A stretch of DNA of 64,000 nucleotides, taken from contig CM024766.1 of assembly GCA_014218235.1 (NCBI GenBank), positions 67,073,207 to 67,137,206 of the forward strand. The letters are read 5' to 3'. The notes under the pieces are model-generated. The model made no database searches. It was not told where the DNA came from and saw nothing but the letters and a program-made list of their open reading frames with translations. The position numbers and the translations under genes were made by a program. This stretch comes from Colocasia esculenta (taxonomy: Eukaryota; Streptophyta; Magnoliopsida; Alismatales; Araceae). This document shows positions 32,335 to 44,603 of the stretch, piece by piece. Positions within the stretch are counted from its first letter, which is position 1. Every line of letters begins with the position of its first letter.

Positions 32335-32568
32335 GTGTCGACACAATGCTTCAAACACAAGGCAAAATAATGCAGAACTGGTCAAGTAGTGTCAACACTA
32401 GATCAAGTAGTGTCGACAGTAGAGACAGCTCCCAGAAAACCTGTTGTGCCAGTATGGGACAGTGTGTCGACACTAGATCAAGTAGTGTCGACACTAGAGG
32501 CCTTCCCAGAACACCTTTTGGGCTAATTTGGGACAGTGTGTCGACACTAGATCAAGTAGTGTCGACAC
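32335..32568. repeat. Phased palindrome array in chromovirus LTR2
   Basis: Seven sites starting at 32335, 32389, 32410, 32464, 32485, 32538 and 32559, with successive distances 54, 21, 54, 21, 53 and 21. Five are exact GTGTCGACAC; 32389 reads GTGTCAACAC and 32410 GTGTCGACAG. The 11-bp intra-doublet spacer TAGATCAAGTA is repeated three times, and the long spacers end in TGGGACAGT. Confidence 0.96.
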
Positions 32569-33263
32569 TAGAGGCCTTCCCAGAAAACATACAGGTCAAG
32601 TGTAACCCGAAAACACGTCTCATGCAGTGATTTACTTACCCCTCTTATAACTCTCTAACGAATGACATTTAGACAAAATGTTTTACATGAAATATGACGA
32701 GGACAACAGTAGAAGAACTTTGATGTTGGGGGTTTGATCTAATTCGGTCTCGAAGCCTGAAAATATATGAAGAACATAAAGCTAAGTGCAACCTGAAATC
32801 GCAGTATCATGCAGCAACTCTCTTACCATGCCTATAACTCTCTAACAAAAGACTTTTGGATAAAACGTCCAACAAAAACGATGATCATGACTACAAGTAG
32901 AAGAACTTTTATTAAGGAAGTTTAGTCTAATTCGGCATCAAATCGCGTGCATAATAAGAAGAATGGGAAAAGTCCTAACTATGCGAGACTTAGGGACAAC
33001 TACGAATACACAATGTATACTCCATGAAAATTAGTCAAACCAAGTGCAAATGAACCTAGACTCGAAGAACTACATGATGGTGTTGGTTTTCTTTAATCTT
33101 GGCCCGAGAACACCTGCCTTTGAATGCTAATAACTCTCTGCAGATTTCTGGGTTGAGGAAGACCACGTTTTCCCCAGCCGTTCTCCACTCCTCCAGCGCT
33201 CCAACCTTGCTGCTCACGACCCCAACTTGTTGCTAACCCTTCCCTAAATGTTTTGTGAGGAGT

Positions 33264-33273
33264 CCTTATAGTT
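33264..33273 (-). promoter_or_regulatory. LTR2 TATA box
   Basis: Minus-strand AACTATAAGG, about 0.7 kb upstream of the palindrome array on the element strand. The matching site in LTR3 is 39231-39240. Confidence 0.6.
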
Positions 33274-33886
33274 TTAGAGTTCTAATTAAGGGGCTGCGAA
33301 TTCTGCTTTCTACTTTCCAAAAATCTGGGATTCTCTCACCCAAAGGAGGTAGCAAAGGTTTAGGAAACCTCCTCTTAGGGTTGGGTCCGGTTTTGGCTTG
33401 CCTTACATGACTAATCACCCTAATTATAACCCTAAATTGCCCTCCCTAATTATTGCATAATTACATACACGAATTTCTTGGTATTTTCTTGTCTCAATTT
33501 TTATCCTTGGGCCAAATGTGCTCCATTGGCCCAATCTTGTTAATGGGTTATTAATACATGATATTGGAAGTCTCTCCAATATGTTTATTTAATTTATGGT
33601 TGGGTCATTTTTTCGTGTTAACAATTTTCCGACTTAGTTTCGTAATTCGGGTAACTTGGTCACGTGTAACGTACACTCGACCAATCAGATTTTTCGTTGC
33701 ATGAATTCCTTCGTGGAACACTTAGGGACAATATTTGGGGTTGACTTATAATTTTTACGAAATTTTCCGATGTGTTTTCTCTCATACGATAATAGTACGT
33801 AAGTTTTATCATTCCGATAATTGCAGAATTATTTATCCCCCTTTATTTCTAAAATTTTTAAATCACTAAATTTCCGGGGTGTTACA

Positions 33887-33902
33887 TCCTCCCCCACTTA
33901 AG
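33887..33902 (-). promoter_or_regulatory. Polypurine tract of internal 2
   Basis: Minus-strand CTTAAGTGGGGGAGGA immediately before LTR2, an intact purine run. Confidence 0.85.
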
Positions 33903-36330
33903 AAATTTGGTCCCCAAATTTACACATAAAGGTGTCGTTCGTACCTGAGAATAGTTCTGGGTGGTTTTTCTTCATTCTTTCCTCTGTTTCCCAGGTAGCA
34001 TTAGTAACTCCGTCTCGACTCCATTGGACCTTCACCATAGGTATGGTACGATTCCTGAGTCGTTGAATCTTCCGATCCAACAGTTTGATCAGCTTCTCTT
34101 CATAAGTCAGGTCCTCCTGAATCTCCAAGTCCTCATGGTTGATTACATAGTCGGCATTGAATAAGTACTTCCTCAGCATGGATATGTGGAACACGTTATG
34201 CACGTTCGCCAGCTGTGGAGGTAGTGCAAGTCTATACGCCACCTGACCAATCCTTTCCAGGATTTCAAATGGCTTTATGAATCTGGGACTCAACTTTCCT
34301 TTGATCCCAAATCTTTGTATTCCCCTTGAAGGTGAGACCTTCAAGAAAACATGTTCGCCAACCTGAAATTCTAGTTCTCTCTTTTTCTTGTCTTCATAAC
34401 TCTTCTGCCTAGATTGTGCTATCTTTAGACGTTCCCGGATAATTTGAACCTTTCTAACAGTCCCCTCAATTAAGTCGGGTCCAACCCATTGGTTCTCCCC
34501 AACCTCTTCCCAACAAAGGGGTGATCTGCAACTCCTGCCATATAAGGCTTCAAACGGAGCCATCTTAATACTTGCCTGATAGCTGTGGTTATATGCGAAC
34601 TCCATCAGGTACAACTGATCATCCATCGACCTCTAAAATCCAGCACCAGAGCACGAACCATATCTTCCACAATTCGATTGGTCCTTTCGGTTTGTCCATC
34701 AGTCTGAGGAAGGAAGGTAGTACTAAAGTTTAGTTTAGTACCCATTGCTGCTTGTAAACCCTTCCAGAAGTGTGAAGTAAATCTAGGGTCCCGATCTGAT
34801 ATTATGCTAGATGGAACCCCATGCATTCTAACTACTACCTTAACATATAGTGCAGCCAATACATCCACAGACCAGGTACTCTTAATCGGCAAGAAATGAG
34901 CCGACTTAGTCAATCGATCAACTACTACCCAAATTGCATCCATACCACCCCTAGTCTTGGGCAATCCCATGATAAAGTCCATACCTGCTTCGGACGGCTG
35001 TCTTGTGAATGTCTTCTCCTTTGATCCTCAATTGGTGATAGCCGGATCTGAGATCTATTTTAGAGAAGTATTTAGCTCCAGATAATTGATCAAACAACTC
35101 ATCAATTCTTGGCAGGGGGTATTTGTTCTTGATAGTTAACTGGTTTAGTTGTCTGTAATCTATACATAGCCTCATCGACCCATCTTTCTTCTTGACGAAG
35201 AGGACAGGTGCACCCCAAGGTGATGTACTTGGTCGGATGAAACCCTTCTCTAACAGTTCCATCAGTTGCTCTTTTAATTCCTTTAGTTCTGCGGGAGACA
35301 TTCTATATAGTGCCCTAGATACTGGTGCTGCTCTAGGGACCAACTCGATGGTAAAATCGACCTGTCACTCAGGAAGAATTTCTGGCAAGTCTTCTGGAAA
35401 AACGTCAGCGTACTCACTGACAACATGGATGTCCTCAACTTTGACTTCCTTCTTTGTGTTGACATCAACAGCAAGAAAGGCCATACAACCTTTCCTCAAC
35501 ATTCTCTTGGCTTGTAATACATAGATAAGTGACAATCTCTTGCGGTTTCTATCCCCTGTGAACACTAGTTTTGGGTAATGGCTAAAGGTTACCCGACTTC
35601 GCTTGCAGTTGATACTAGCCCCATGTTCAGACAACCAATCTGCTCCGAGTATCACATCATACCCCTCCATATCCATACATATTAAATTTGCTGGTAGGTT
35701 TTGGGTGTCAATCATCACTTCACTGGATGGTATATGGTTTGTAAGATTGGTGCCAGGACCAATCGGGGTTGACACAACTATTCCGGATTTCATTGGGACG
35801 GGTTTCATAGGTAGGGTGTCAACAAATGTTTGAGATATAAAGGAATGCGTAGCTCCCGTATCAAAGAGAACATATGCGGGTCGGGAAAGAATAGTAAGTG
35901 TACCTTCGACGATACCTCCTTCTTAAGCAGCTTCAGGTTCCTGAATAGCTTGCAAGCGTCCTTGCCTCTTCTGTCCATTTGGACGCTTGTCCTGAGGGGC
36001 TTGTTCTTTCAGCATTGGGCAGTCCGAGATCCTATGGTCACGACTACCACAGCGCAGGCATCTCCCATGCGCTCTCCAACATTGTTCAGACCGGTAACCA
36101 GCTTTATCACAATGTTTGCACCTCTCTCCTGATGTCACTATTATCTGCTTACCTAACTCCTTTGGCTTTTTATCAGCTGGTTCATTTACTCCGCCATTGG
36201 GCCTTTCTTCCCACTGGTCGGCTGATACCTTCCTGTAGAAGACACTTGCTCCCTTTTCATGGATTTTCCCTTAATTCTTTCAGCCGTCTCCATGGCATCT
36301 TCCAATAATTGAGCCTTGTAACTTACATTA
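33898..36330 (-). pseudogene. Chromovirus internal 2: gag end, protease, partial RT joined to integrase core and chromodomain
   Basis: Same content and order as 27966-30410. Zinc knuckles CKHCDKAGYRSEQC and CLRCGSRDHRISDC at 36115-36020; protease at 35900-35620 with YDVILGADWLSEHG; RT N-terminal half at 35343-35000; the same RT-to-integrase joint at 34978-34985; integrase core and chromodomain to 33898. A 1-nt deletion near 34625 splits the integrase here but not in internal 1. Stops differ between the two internals, so decay continued after they separated. Confidence 0.9.
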
Positions 36331-36656
36331 TTTAGTTATTAATAAAATTTTGGACTAAGCCCAAGTTTCTACCCAATCTCACCAGGTAGGTACAAAGTTC
36401 TTGACACAAGCTGAGGGTTATAATGACACTTATCCTATCATTCCTAATTGCCTAGGACTTAGGGGAAGCCCGACTCGTTCGGTAGCTGTTAAGGTATTAA
36501 GTACCTTCAAGATATTAATATAAGTCAGTCATCTAAATATATCACATGTGACTTCTATTCCCATGGTTCTACCCAAGCTCAAAATAGGTACGATAGATTT
36601 TGACTCGTGTAATCTAGTTTCATCCTATGTTCCTATTCCCTTGGACCCTAAAGTTT

Positions 36657-36671
36657 AGGGCTCTGATACCA
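36657..36671 (-). promoter_or_regulatory. Primer binding site of internal 2
   Basis: Minus-strand TTGGTATCAGAGCCC beside LTR3, a match to initiator tRNA-Met. Confidence 0.88.
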
Positions 36672-38265
36672 ACCGTCACGCCCTGATATTTAGCAGGGGA
36701 ATAAATACCAGGAGACATGAACGATAAAAATAGACGTATCACAGTTGAGTAACGCAGAGTAACAATTACATATAACCACATATTTCAGATCATAATAACG
36801 TCATCAAAGGTACTCTTTATTCCATTTCAATCCACTAGTTAAAACCTTACATAGAAAGAACTCACTGAAAAGGGTTCATTATTCGAATATCAATGTTTCT
36901 CTAATACATCGACTACTCAAATGTCTATTTCTAAACTGTCAACTCCTCATATAGCGGGTGCTCATCACTCTTGCCCGGCCCCATCGGACTCCACTGGTTC
37001 CTCATCACTACCTGAAAAGGGCAGGATGATAGGGTGAGTGAACTAGCTCAGTAGGATTTACATCTCAATATCGTGCGGGCACTAATATACGTGATTAACA
37101 TTTTAATTAGGCAAGATATGACATGTATATGATGACAATGCATGCAATAATAACAGATTGAATAGCAGAGTAGAATAGATATCATTTCAGGGCAAATGTC
37201 GAGTTGTATATACAATGGACAGATATTTCAAGAGTAGAATCGTATCAAAAGAGATTGGCCATATTCAAACAGATATCATGCGTTCACATGATCAGACGTA
37301 TCATATCAAATCTTATCATATCATATCAGATCAAACTTATCATATCAAACAAAGGCACATTTTCACAATCTTGCATGTTCGTTGTGCTATGCCAAGCACC
37401 AAGAGTCCATACTCCCGCGGTTAATAAGTACGTTGGGGCGCTCCTCCCCAGGACCAGACAGGGCCCCTATTGCACAGGCATTGGTCAAATGGACCGAAGT
37501 CCCACGTTGTGCCGAACAAATATATTCATATTACAGCCACAGAGTTTCAATGACAAGCTCATAGTAAAAGGAACATGATCATTCATAGAGTCAAGGTATG
37601 ACAAATAGCTCAAGAGAACAAAAGGCAGTATAACGACATATCATGTTTCATAATCCATTAATGTCTTGACATGAGGATGTTTCTAAAGACAGATCGTATG
37701 CAGGACATGTGCTTTCTATCTCCAGGGTACTTCATGGTACAACCAGCTCGGCATCTATGTGGAAATCCATAGAGAGCGGAGACTTACGGAGGTCTTAAGG
37801 AAAGATCGCTAGCCTTTCCCATTCAGAATGACCGACAGAGAGCTTTCAATTCCCCAAGGAGGGTGTGCCTTATTCGTGCAAATGTGTAAGTGATGAGTAA
37901 TGGATCTTTCCTAGCATGTATGCATATGGACAATAATTAATTGAACACCGGAAAGCATGTAACTATTGAAACTCATATGCAAATCATGATATTAACGTCA
38001 CTAACAAGTCCATACTAACATATATTCATCCCCATATTTACATCATATTCTTATCGTTTCAATTGACAATAGGAAAGATCACAAGATAATCCAATGAACA
38101 TAAGGACAATCACAATTACACATTAGAATCATATTCGTATCATTACCATTTTTCAATGGGTTGATTTCTTTTAGGTCCATGCATACTTTATAACATCATG
38201 CACGTGCTAGTAGCCATCATGTAATGATCAGACCCAAGATATGCATTTTTTTTTTTGCAAGGGTA

Positions 38266-38518
38266 GTGTCGACACACCCCTTACTGGTGTCGACACAATG
38301 CTTCAAACACAAGGCAAAATAATGCAGAACTGGTCAAGTAGTGTCGACTATGTCAAGTAGTGTCGATAGTAGAGACAGCTCCTAGAAAACCTATTGTGCC
38401 AGTATGGGACAGTGTGTCGACACTAGATCAAGTAGTGTCGACACTAGAGGCCTTCCCAGAACACCTTTTGGGCTAATTTGGGACAGTGTGTCGACACTAG
38501 ATCAAGTAGTGTCGACAC
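38266..38518. repeat. Phased palindrome array in chromovirus LTR3
   Basis: Eight sites starting at 38266, 38287, 38341, 38360, 38414, 38435, 38488 and 38509, with successive distances 21, 54, 19, 54, 21, 53 and 21. Six are exact GTGTCGACAC. The 19 results from a 2-bp loss in the second doublet, whose two palindromes are also mutated. Confidence 0.96.
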
Positions 38519-39230
38519 TAGAGGCCTTCCCAGAAAACATACAGGTCAAGTGTAACCCGAAAACATGTCTCATGCAGTGATTTACTTACCCCTCTTATAA
38601 CTCTCTAACGAATGACATTTAGACAAAATGTTCAACACTAAATATGACGAGGACAACTAGTAGAAGAACTTTGATGTTGGGGATTTGATCTAATTCGGTC
38701 TTGAATCCCGAGAAATATATGAAGAACATAAAGCTAAGTGCAGCCCGAAATCATAGTATCATGCAGTGACTCTCTTACCATGCCTATAACTCTATAACGA
38801 ATCACTTTGGACAAAACATCCAACATAAAATATGATTGTGACTACAAGTTGAAGAACTTTCATGAAGGAAGTTTAGTCCAATTCATCATCAAATCACGTG
38901 CATAATAAGAAGAACGGGAAAAGCCCTAACTATGCGAGACTTAGGGACAACTACGAATACACAATGTATACTCCATGAAAATTAGTCAAACCAAGTGCAA
39001 ATGAACCTAGACTCGAAGAACTACATGATGGTGTTGGTTTTGTTTAATCTTGGCCCGAGAACACCTACCTTTGAATGCTAATAACTCTCTGCAGATTTCT
39101 GCGTTGATGCAGAGCGAGGTTGGGGAAGACCACGTTTTCCCCAGCCGTTCTCCACTCCTCCAGCGCTCCAACCTTGCTGCTCACGACCCCAACTTGTTGC
39201 TAACCCTTCCCTAAACATTTTGTGAGGAGT

Positions 39231-39240
39231 CCTTATAGTT
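39231..39240 (-). promoter_or_regulatory. LTR3 TATA box
   Basis: Minus-strand AACTATAAGG, identical to the site at 33264-33273 in LTR2, about 0.7 kb upstream of the palindrome array on the element strand. Confidence 0.6.
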
Positions 39241-39874
39241 TTAGAGTTCTAATTCATGTTCCAATGGGACTAGGAAAGGGGCTGCGAATTCTTCTTTCTA
39301 CTTTCCAAAAATCTGGGATTCTCTCACCCAAAGGAGGTAGCAAAGGTTTAGGAAACCTCCTCTTAGGGTTGGGTCCGGTTTTGGCTTGCCTTACATGACT
39401 AATCACCCTAATTTTAATCCTAAATTTCCCTCCCTAATTATTGCATAATTACATACACGAATTTCTGGGTATTTTCTTGTCCCAATTTTTATCCTTGGGC
39501 CAAATGTGCTCCATTGGCCCAATCTTGTTAATGGGTTATTAATACATGATATTGGAAGTCTCTCCAATATGTTTATTTAATTTATGGTTGTGTCATTTTT
39601 CCGTGTTAACAATTTTTCGACTTAGTTTCCTAATTCGGGTAACTTGGTCACGTGTAACGTACACTCAACTAATCAGATTTTTTGTTGCATGAATTCCTTT
39701 GTGGAACACTTAGGGACAATATTTGGGGTTGACTTATAATTTTTACGAAATTTTCCGATGTGTTTTCTCTCGTACGATAATAGTATGTAAGTTTTATCAT
39801 TCCGATAATTGTGAAATTATTTATCCCCCTTTATTTCTAAAATTTTTAAATCACTAAATTTCCGGAGTGTTACA

Positions 39875-39879
39875 AAATG
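39875..39879. repeat. Target site duplication AAATG, right copy
   Basis: AAATG directly after the LTR3 end. With 26441-26445 it defines one integration event for the whole 13.4-kb unit. Confidence 0.95.
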
Positions 39880-41071
39880 AATATTCCTCTAGTCTTACAT
39901 TTATTGCCATTGGTGTGCTTGAATGCTTGAGGTGCTGAAAGTCAAACCTTTTCAAAAGTTCTTTCACATATTTTATTTGACTTATAAAAATCCTTTCACT
40001 GGTTTGATGTACCTGCAATCCCAAAAAGAATTGTAAGTCCCTCATGAAACTCATTTCAAATTCAGTTTTCATGTGATCAGCAAATTCAATACACAGTTCT
40101 TTATTTGTAGACCCAAAAATTATGTCATCAACATATATTTGGACAACAATGATTTGATTATTGACAATTCTTGTAAACAAGGTTTGGTCTACATTACCTC
40201 TTGTGTAACCTTTATTCAACAAAAATGAGCTTAAACGGTCATACCAAGCTCTTGGAGCTTGCTTAAGACCATAAAGAGCCTTACTGAGTTTGAAAACATG
40301 ATCATGATATTTTTTATTTTCAAATCCACGAGGTTGTTCTACAAAAACATTTTCTTTGATGTATCCATTCAAGAAAGCACTCTTCACATCCATTTGATAA
40401 ACTTTAAATTTCAGGGATGATGTAAAAGCAAGAAATATTCTCACAGCTTCTAGTCTAGCTACAGGGGCATATGATTCTTCAAAATCAATTCCAAACTCCT
40501 GATTGTATCCCTTGGCAACTAGTCTAGCTTTATTACTAACAACCTGTCTATTTTCATTTAATTTATTTCTGAACACCCATCTAGTACCAATAACAGATTG
40601 GTCACTAGGTCTAGGTACTAATTCCCATTCTTGATTTCTGTCAAATTGATGAAGTTCATCATGTATTTCATTGATCCAACCCTCACTAGTTAGAGCTTTA
40701 TCAATTGACTTGGGTTCAATTTGGGAAATTAGTGCTAGTGGGTCTTCATTTATTACATTCAGAAAAGATGATCTAGTTCTAACTCTATCATGCACATTAC
40801 CAACTACATTCTCAATTGGATGATCTCTTAAAAATCTATTTTCAGGAATTACCTCTTGGGATGCATTCAGTTCTGGAACAATATTACCTGAACCACTTGT
40901 GGTAGATGATTGATTGTCCATATTTTCAAATGGATCTTCATCCTCTTCAACAGTTGGAGAAGATTCGACAACGAAGTCATCCTCTTCATTATTTTGAGGA
41001 ACCCTGCAAGATGTAGAGTCATCAGTTTGATATGAGTTTTCATCAAAAACTACATGTGGAGATTCTTCCAC
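39880..41071 (-). pseudogene. Sirevirus M reverse transcriptase, main part
   Basis: Minus-strand copia RT: NEWELVPRPSDQSVIGTRWV-type opening (40640-40570), FEESYAPVARLEAVRIFLA, KVYQMDVKSAFLNGYI (40395-40350), FVEQPRGFE, LYGLKQAPRAWYDRL (40280-40235) and the catalytic YVDDIIFGS (40136-40110), ending at the insertion point. About 400 codons are open in one frame, including an acidic linker at 41071-40700. The frame is broken only by the nested element, after which it continues at 26440. Confidence 0.92.
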
Positions 41072-42310
41072 AGTTTTATTCTTGAGAATGTAAACTCTAT
41101 AAGCTCTAGAAATTTCTGAATAGCCAAGAAAAATGGCTTCATGGCTTTTGGCATCAAATTTATCAAGATTTTCTTTATTGTTATGTACAAAACACTTGCA
41201 ACCAAAGATTTTAAAATAAGACAGAGTTGGCTTTTGTTTTTCAAAAGTTCATAGAGGGTTTTTCTGATTTTTGGTCTGACTAATGCTCTGTTCAAGATGT
41301 GATTTACTATGTTCACAGCTTCAGCCCAGAAGGATTTGGGCAATTTACTTTTCAAGAGCATAGATCTAGCCATTTCCACCAGAGTTCTATTCTTCCTTTC
41401 CACAACTCCATTTTGTTCTGGAGTTCTTGGAGAAGAGAATCAGTGAAAATTGTTCAGTTCAGCACATAAATTAGAAAAAGCTTTGTTCTCAAATTCTCCC
41501 CCATGATCAGTCAAAATGGATTTGATTTTATATGAAAAACCCATTAAGACAGTGGTGCAGAAATTCCTGAATTCTAAACAAGTATCACTTTTGTGGGATA
41601 GAAATATGACCCAAGTGTATCTAGTAAAATCATCATTGACGACAAATCCATATCTTTTACCACTAAGACTAAGAATTCTTGTTGGCCCAAAAAGGTCCAT
41701 ATGAAGTAATTCTAGTGGCTTAGAAGTGAGTATATCATTGAAAATTTTAAAAGATTTTCTGATTTGTTTTCCTTAAACACATATCCCACAAAGTTGATTT
41801 TCAACATTTGAAAAAGATTCAGAAAGTCCTTTAACCAGATTTAGCCTTAAGAGTTTATTTATTGTGTTGAAACTTACATGATCAAGTCTTTTATGCCATG
41901 TCCATGCAATTTCATTTTTATTTGCCACCAAACAAATGTTTTCAACAAAGTTCTTATCAAGATTGATCATGTAGACATTGTTTTCTCTTTTACCAAAGAA
42001 TTTTATTTTTTCAGTTGAAGAATCAATTATTTTGCAGAAATCAGATTCAAAAACAACCTTGTGACCTTTGTCACACAATTGGCTTATACTCAAAGGATTG
42101 TAGTTTAAACCATCACCTAACATAACATTTTCAATTGAGTTTGAGGAGGATTTACCAACCTTTCTAGATCCAATGATTTTCCCTTTATTTTTACCTCCAA
42201 ATGTGACAGATCCTCCTTCCTTTTCAATCAGAAATGAAAATTTTGTTCTGTCTCCTGTCATGTGTCATGAACACCCACTATCAAGAAACCACACATTGGA
42301 GCTGGGTGCA
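41050..42310 (-). pseudogene. Sirevirus M protease and integrase
   Basis: Protease: FLDSGCS active site at 42290-42268, followed directly by a TGA at 42265 where HMTGDRTKF resumes. Gag-pre-integrase zinc region: WHKRLDHVSFNTINKL (41905-41860) and CGIC (41785). Integrase core: MDLFGP (first Asp, 41700), LTDHGGEFEN (second Asp, about 41520-41490) and VVERKNRTL (Glu, 41405). Stops at about 41774 (Gln of CVQGKQ) and near 41441 interrupt it. It would process the polyprotein and insert the cDNA. Confidence 0.88.
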
Positions 42311-44603
42311 CGACCTTCCTGCATAAATTAGATCAGAGAAGAAAAGATTTTGGTACCCAAACATTGTTGGGACCATCAGTTTGTTTGAGCAAAAACAATA
42401 AATCTTTTCTGATCCATATTTGAGTTGTTTTTGGTTTTGGTTTTTGTTTTAGCAATGATTTCCCTTTTTGGCATTTTAACATTCTGATTTGGAATGAAAA
42501 CACCAGTATTCTTCCTTTCATAAGCATGGAAATTATGCATTTTGGCATGATTGTTCATGTATGGAAATTCAAACCAAAGATTCTGTTGATATCTTGGAAA
42601 TTTTGCATAAAAAGATTGTGAATGGTACCAATGAGGATTATGATACCATTGATTCCAATAATTAATCCAATTAGATTGATATGATGTCTTGGATCTCCAA
42701 TAATCATCATGAAAGTTTGTTTTTGTGTTTTTATGATTTTTCATATTTTTATTTGAATTTTTGTAAAACATCTTTTTGTTGTTTAGAAACGGGTAGGTTG
42801 ACCTGTGTTGAGGTAGTGTCGACTCAGCAGCCACAGTTTTGAACTTGTGGTTATCTGGCGTCGACCTAACATCAATGTGTGTTGACCTATTTTGCTTCTT
42901 TTCATTGGAAACATTCTTTTCACTTTAGATTTTGATTATTTCAGATGTTTTCTTTAACACTTGTTTTTTTTGTTTTCTGGACTAGTACTTTTGACAAATT
43001 TTATCAAAGGATTTTTTGAAGGTTTTTCTTTCTTTTCACCAGATTTATTCTTCAATGATTTTTCTATGGTGAAACCTAGTCCATGTTTTTCAACATTCAT
43101 TCTAAGTCCTAACAATGCATCAAGATTTTCTTTTCCATTTGTGAAGTTTTTTATCACTTGTTCCTTTTCACCCAACAACTTCTTAAGTTTTTGAATTTCA
43201 TCAATAGCTTGTTGCTTTTCTTTTTTTTGCAATTCTATTCTTTCAGAAAGCTTTTCAAAATCATTGTTGGCCTTTTGAGATGTAATTTTAAATTCATCAA
43301 TTTCATTCAGAAGGTCTTTTTTTTTTCATTAAGTTTAGATATTTCATTTTCCAGTTCAGAAATTCTTCTATTTAAGGAAGTATCATGCATGAAAATTTCA
43401 ATTTTCTTTTTCAGATGTTTATTTTCTTTTCTTATTTCAGAATATTTTTCAACCAACTCAGCATATGCATCTTGCCAATCTTCAACAATATATTATTCAA
43501 AAGGACTTACCTTTCCATCACTGCTGTTTGCCATAAAGCATAACTCCTCATTTATAGAACTTGAGGAGTTCTCTTCTTCATCTTCACTTTGGTCTTCATC
43601 TGACCAAGTTGCTATCATAGCTTTTGGCTTCTTCAATTTGTTGTTCCTCTTGTATTTATCCTTTTTGATCTAAGGACACTCACCCTTCATGTGTCCTGCC
43701 TTATTGCACCAGTAGCAAATAATACCTTCATCAATTTTTTTATTTCTACCAGCATTAAAATTTGAAGAAGAAGCATTCCTTTTACCAGAGGAATATTTTT
43801 TCTTTCCATTGAATTTTCCTCTTCTTGATTTTAAAAATTTTCTGAATTGCCTAGTCATGAGGGCAAGTTCATCCTCATTGGACTCAGACTCATCAGAACT
43901 TGATTTTTCTTGGTTTTTCTCTTTGTTGCTTCATGAAGTCTTAAGTGCTACTGGTTTAGCTTTAAGCATATGTTCTTCACTTCTTTTCAGATTTATTTCA
44001 TAAGTCATTAAAGATCCTATGAGTTCATCTAAAGAAATTTTGGATAAATCCTTAGAATCTTCAATCACTGTAGCCTTTGTGTGCCAAATGGATGATAGAG
44101 AACGCAAAATTTTCTTACCAGATCAGCATCAGTGTATTCCTTACCTAGTGCCTTCAGTCCATGGACAATTATCATAAACCTAGCAAACATTTCAGAAATT
44201 GATTCATCAGATTTCATCATAAACAACTCATATTCAGAAACAAGTATGTTTGCTTTGGTTTCCCTAACTTGAGATGTTCCTCCATACATTAATTCAAGTT
44301 TATCCCACATTTCTTTAGCTGATTTACACCTGGATATTCTTGAATATTCTTTAGGGTGGACAGCACACTGAAGCATATTCATGGCACTGTAATTAAGAGT
44401 AGCTTTCCTAATCTGCTCTCTAGTCCAATTCTCCTCATCTCCCTAATTTTCATAAGGACCCTTATCAACTATTTTCCAGATTCATAGTTTTGTGCCCTTA
44501 GAAAAACTTGCATGCGATTCTTCCAATAGGAGTAATCAGACCCATCAAAAAATGGTGGTCTATTAATGGAATGGCCCTCAGCTACAAATCCTCGAGAATC
44601 CAT
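42311..44603 (-). pseudogene. Sirevirus M gag
   Basis: The start is ATG at 44603 with MDSRGFVAEGHSINRPPFFD, a typical Sirevirus gag opening. A UBN2-type core follows (AKEMWDKLELMYGGTSQV, 44330-44270), then a Ser/Asp-rich linker, a CCHC knuckle CYWCNKAGHMKGEC (43715-43674), a long Lys/Glu coiled coil (43540-42960), a heptapeptide repeat (42886-42797), an Asn/Tyr/Trp-rich region, and GPNNVWVPK just before the protease (near 42350). Several frame changes split it. It would form the particle and carry RNA. Confidence 0.85.
42797..42886. repeat. 21-bp GTCGAC/GTTGAC repeat encoding a heptapeptide in Sirevirus M gag
   Basis: GTTGAC at 42797, GTCGAC at 42818, GTCGAC at 42860 and GTTGAC at 42881, that is steps of 21, 42 and 21 bp. 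Minus-strand translation gives RST or EST at seven-residue spacing (RSTHIDV, RSTPDNH, then a decayed unit, ESTLPQH, RSTYPF). Confidence 0.88.

Larger units (their letters stand above)
30743..33886 (-). repeat. LTR2, the shared middle LTR
   Basis: 3,144 bp. It has a primer site of internal 1 on its left and a polypurine tract of internal 2 on its right, so it would be the 5' LTR of one unit and the 3' LTR of the other. The TATA box is at 33264-33273 (minus-strand AACTATAAGG) and the palindrome array at 32335-32568. No AAATG or other pentamer repeat flanks it. Confidence 0.92.
26446..39874 (-). mobile_element. Three-LTR tandem chromovirus (LTR-internal-LTR-internal-LTR)
   Basis: A 13,429-bp minus-strand unit of Tekay/Del-like Ty3 sequence: LTR1 26446-27954, internal 1 27955-30742, LTR2 30743-33886, internal 2 33887-36673, LTR3 36674-39874. 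One perfect AAATG duplication flanks the whole, and none flanks LTR2, so the middle LTR is shared by two tandem units. Both internals lack the gag N-terminus and the RT catalytic core to integrase N-terminus at the same junction. The unit sits in the RT gene of Sirevirus M. Confidence 0.92.
36674..39874 (-). repeat. LTR3, outer 5' LTR of the three-LTR element
   Basis: 3,201 bp. The inner end reads CGTCACGCC instead of TGTCACGCC, and the outer end GTGTTACA is followed by the AAATG duplication. It carries the fullest palindrome array (eight sites) and a TATA box at 39231-39240. It differs from LTR2 by several short indels, for example about 21 bp present near 39255 but absent at 33284. Confidence 0.92.
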
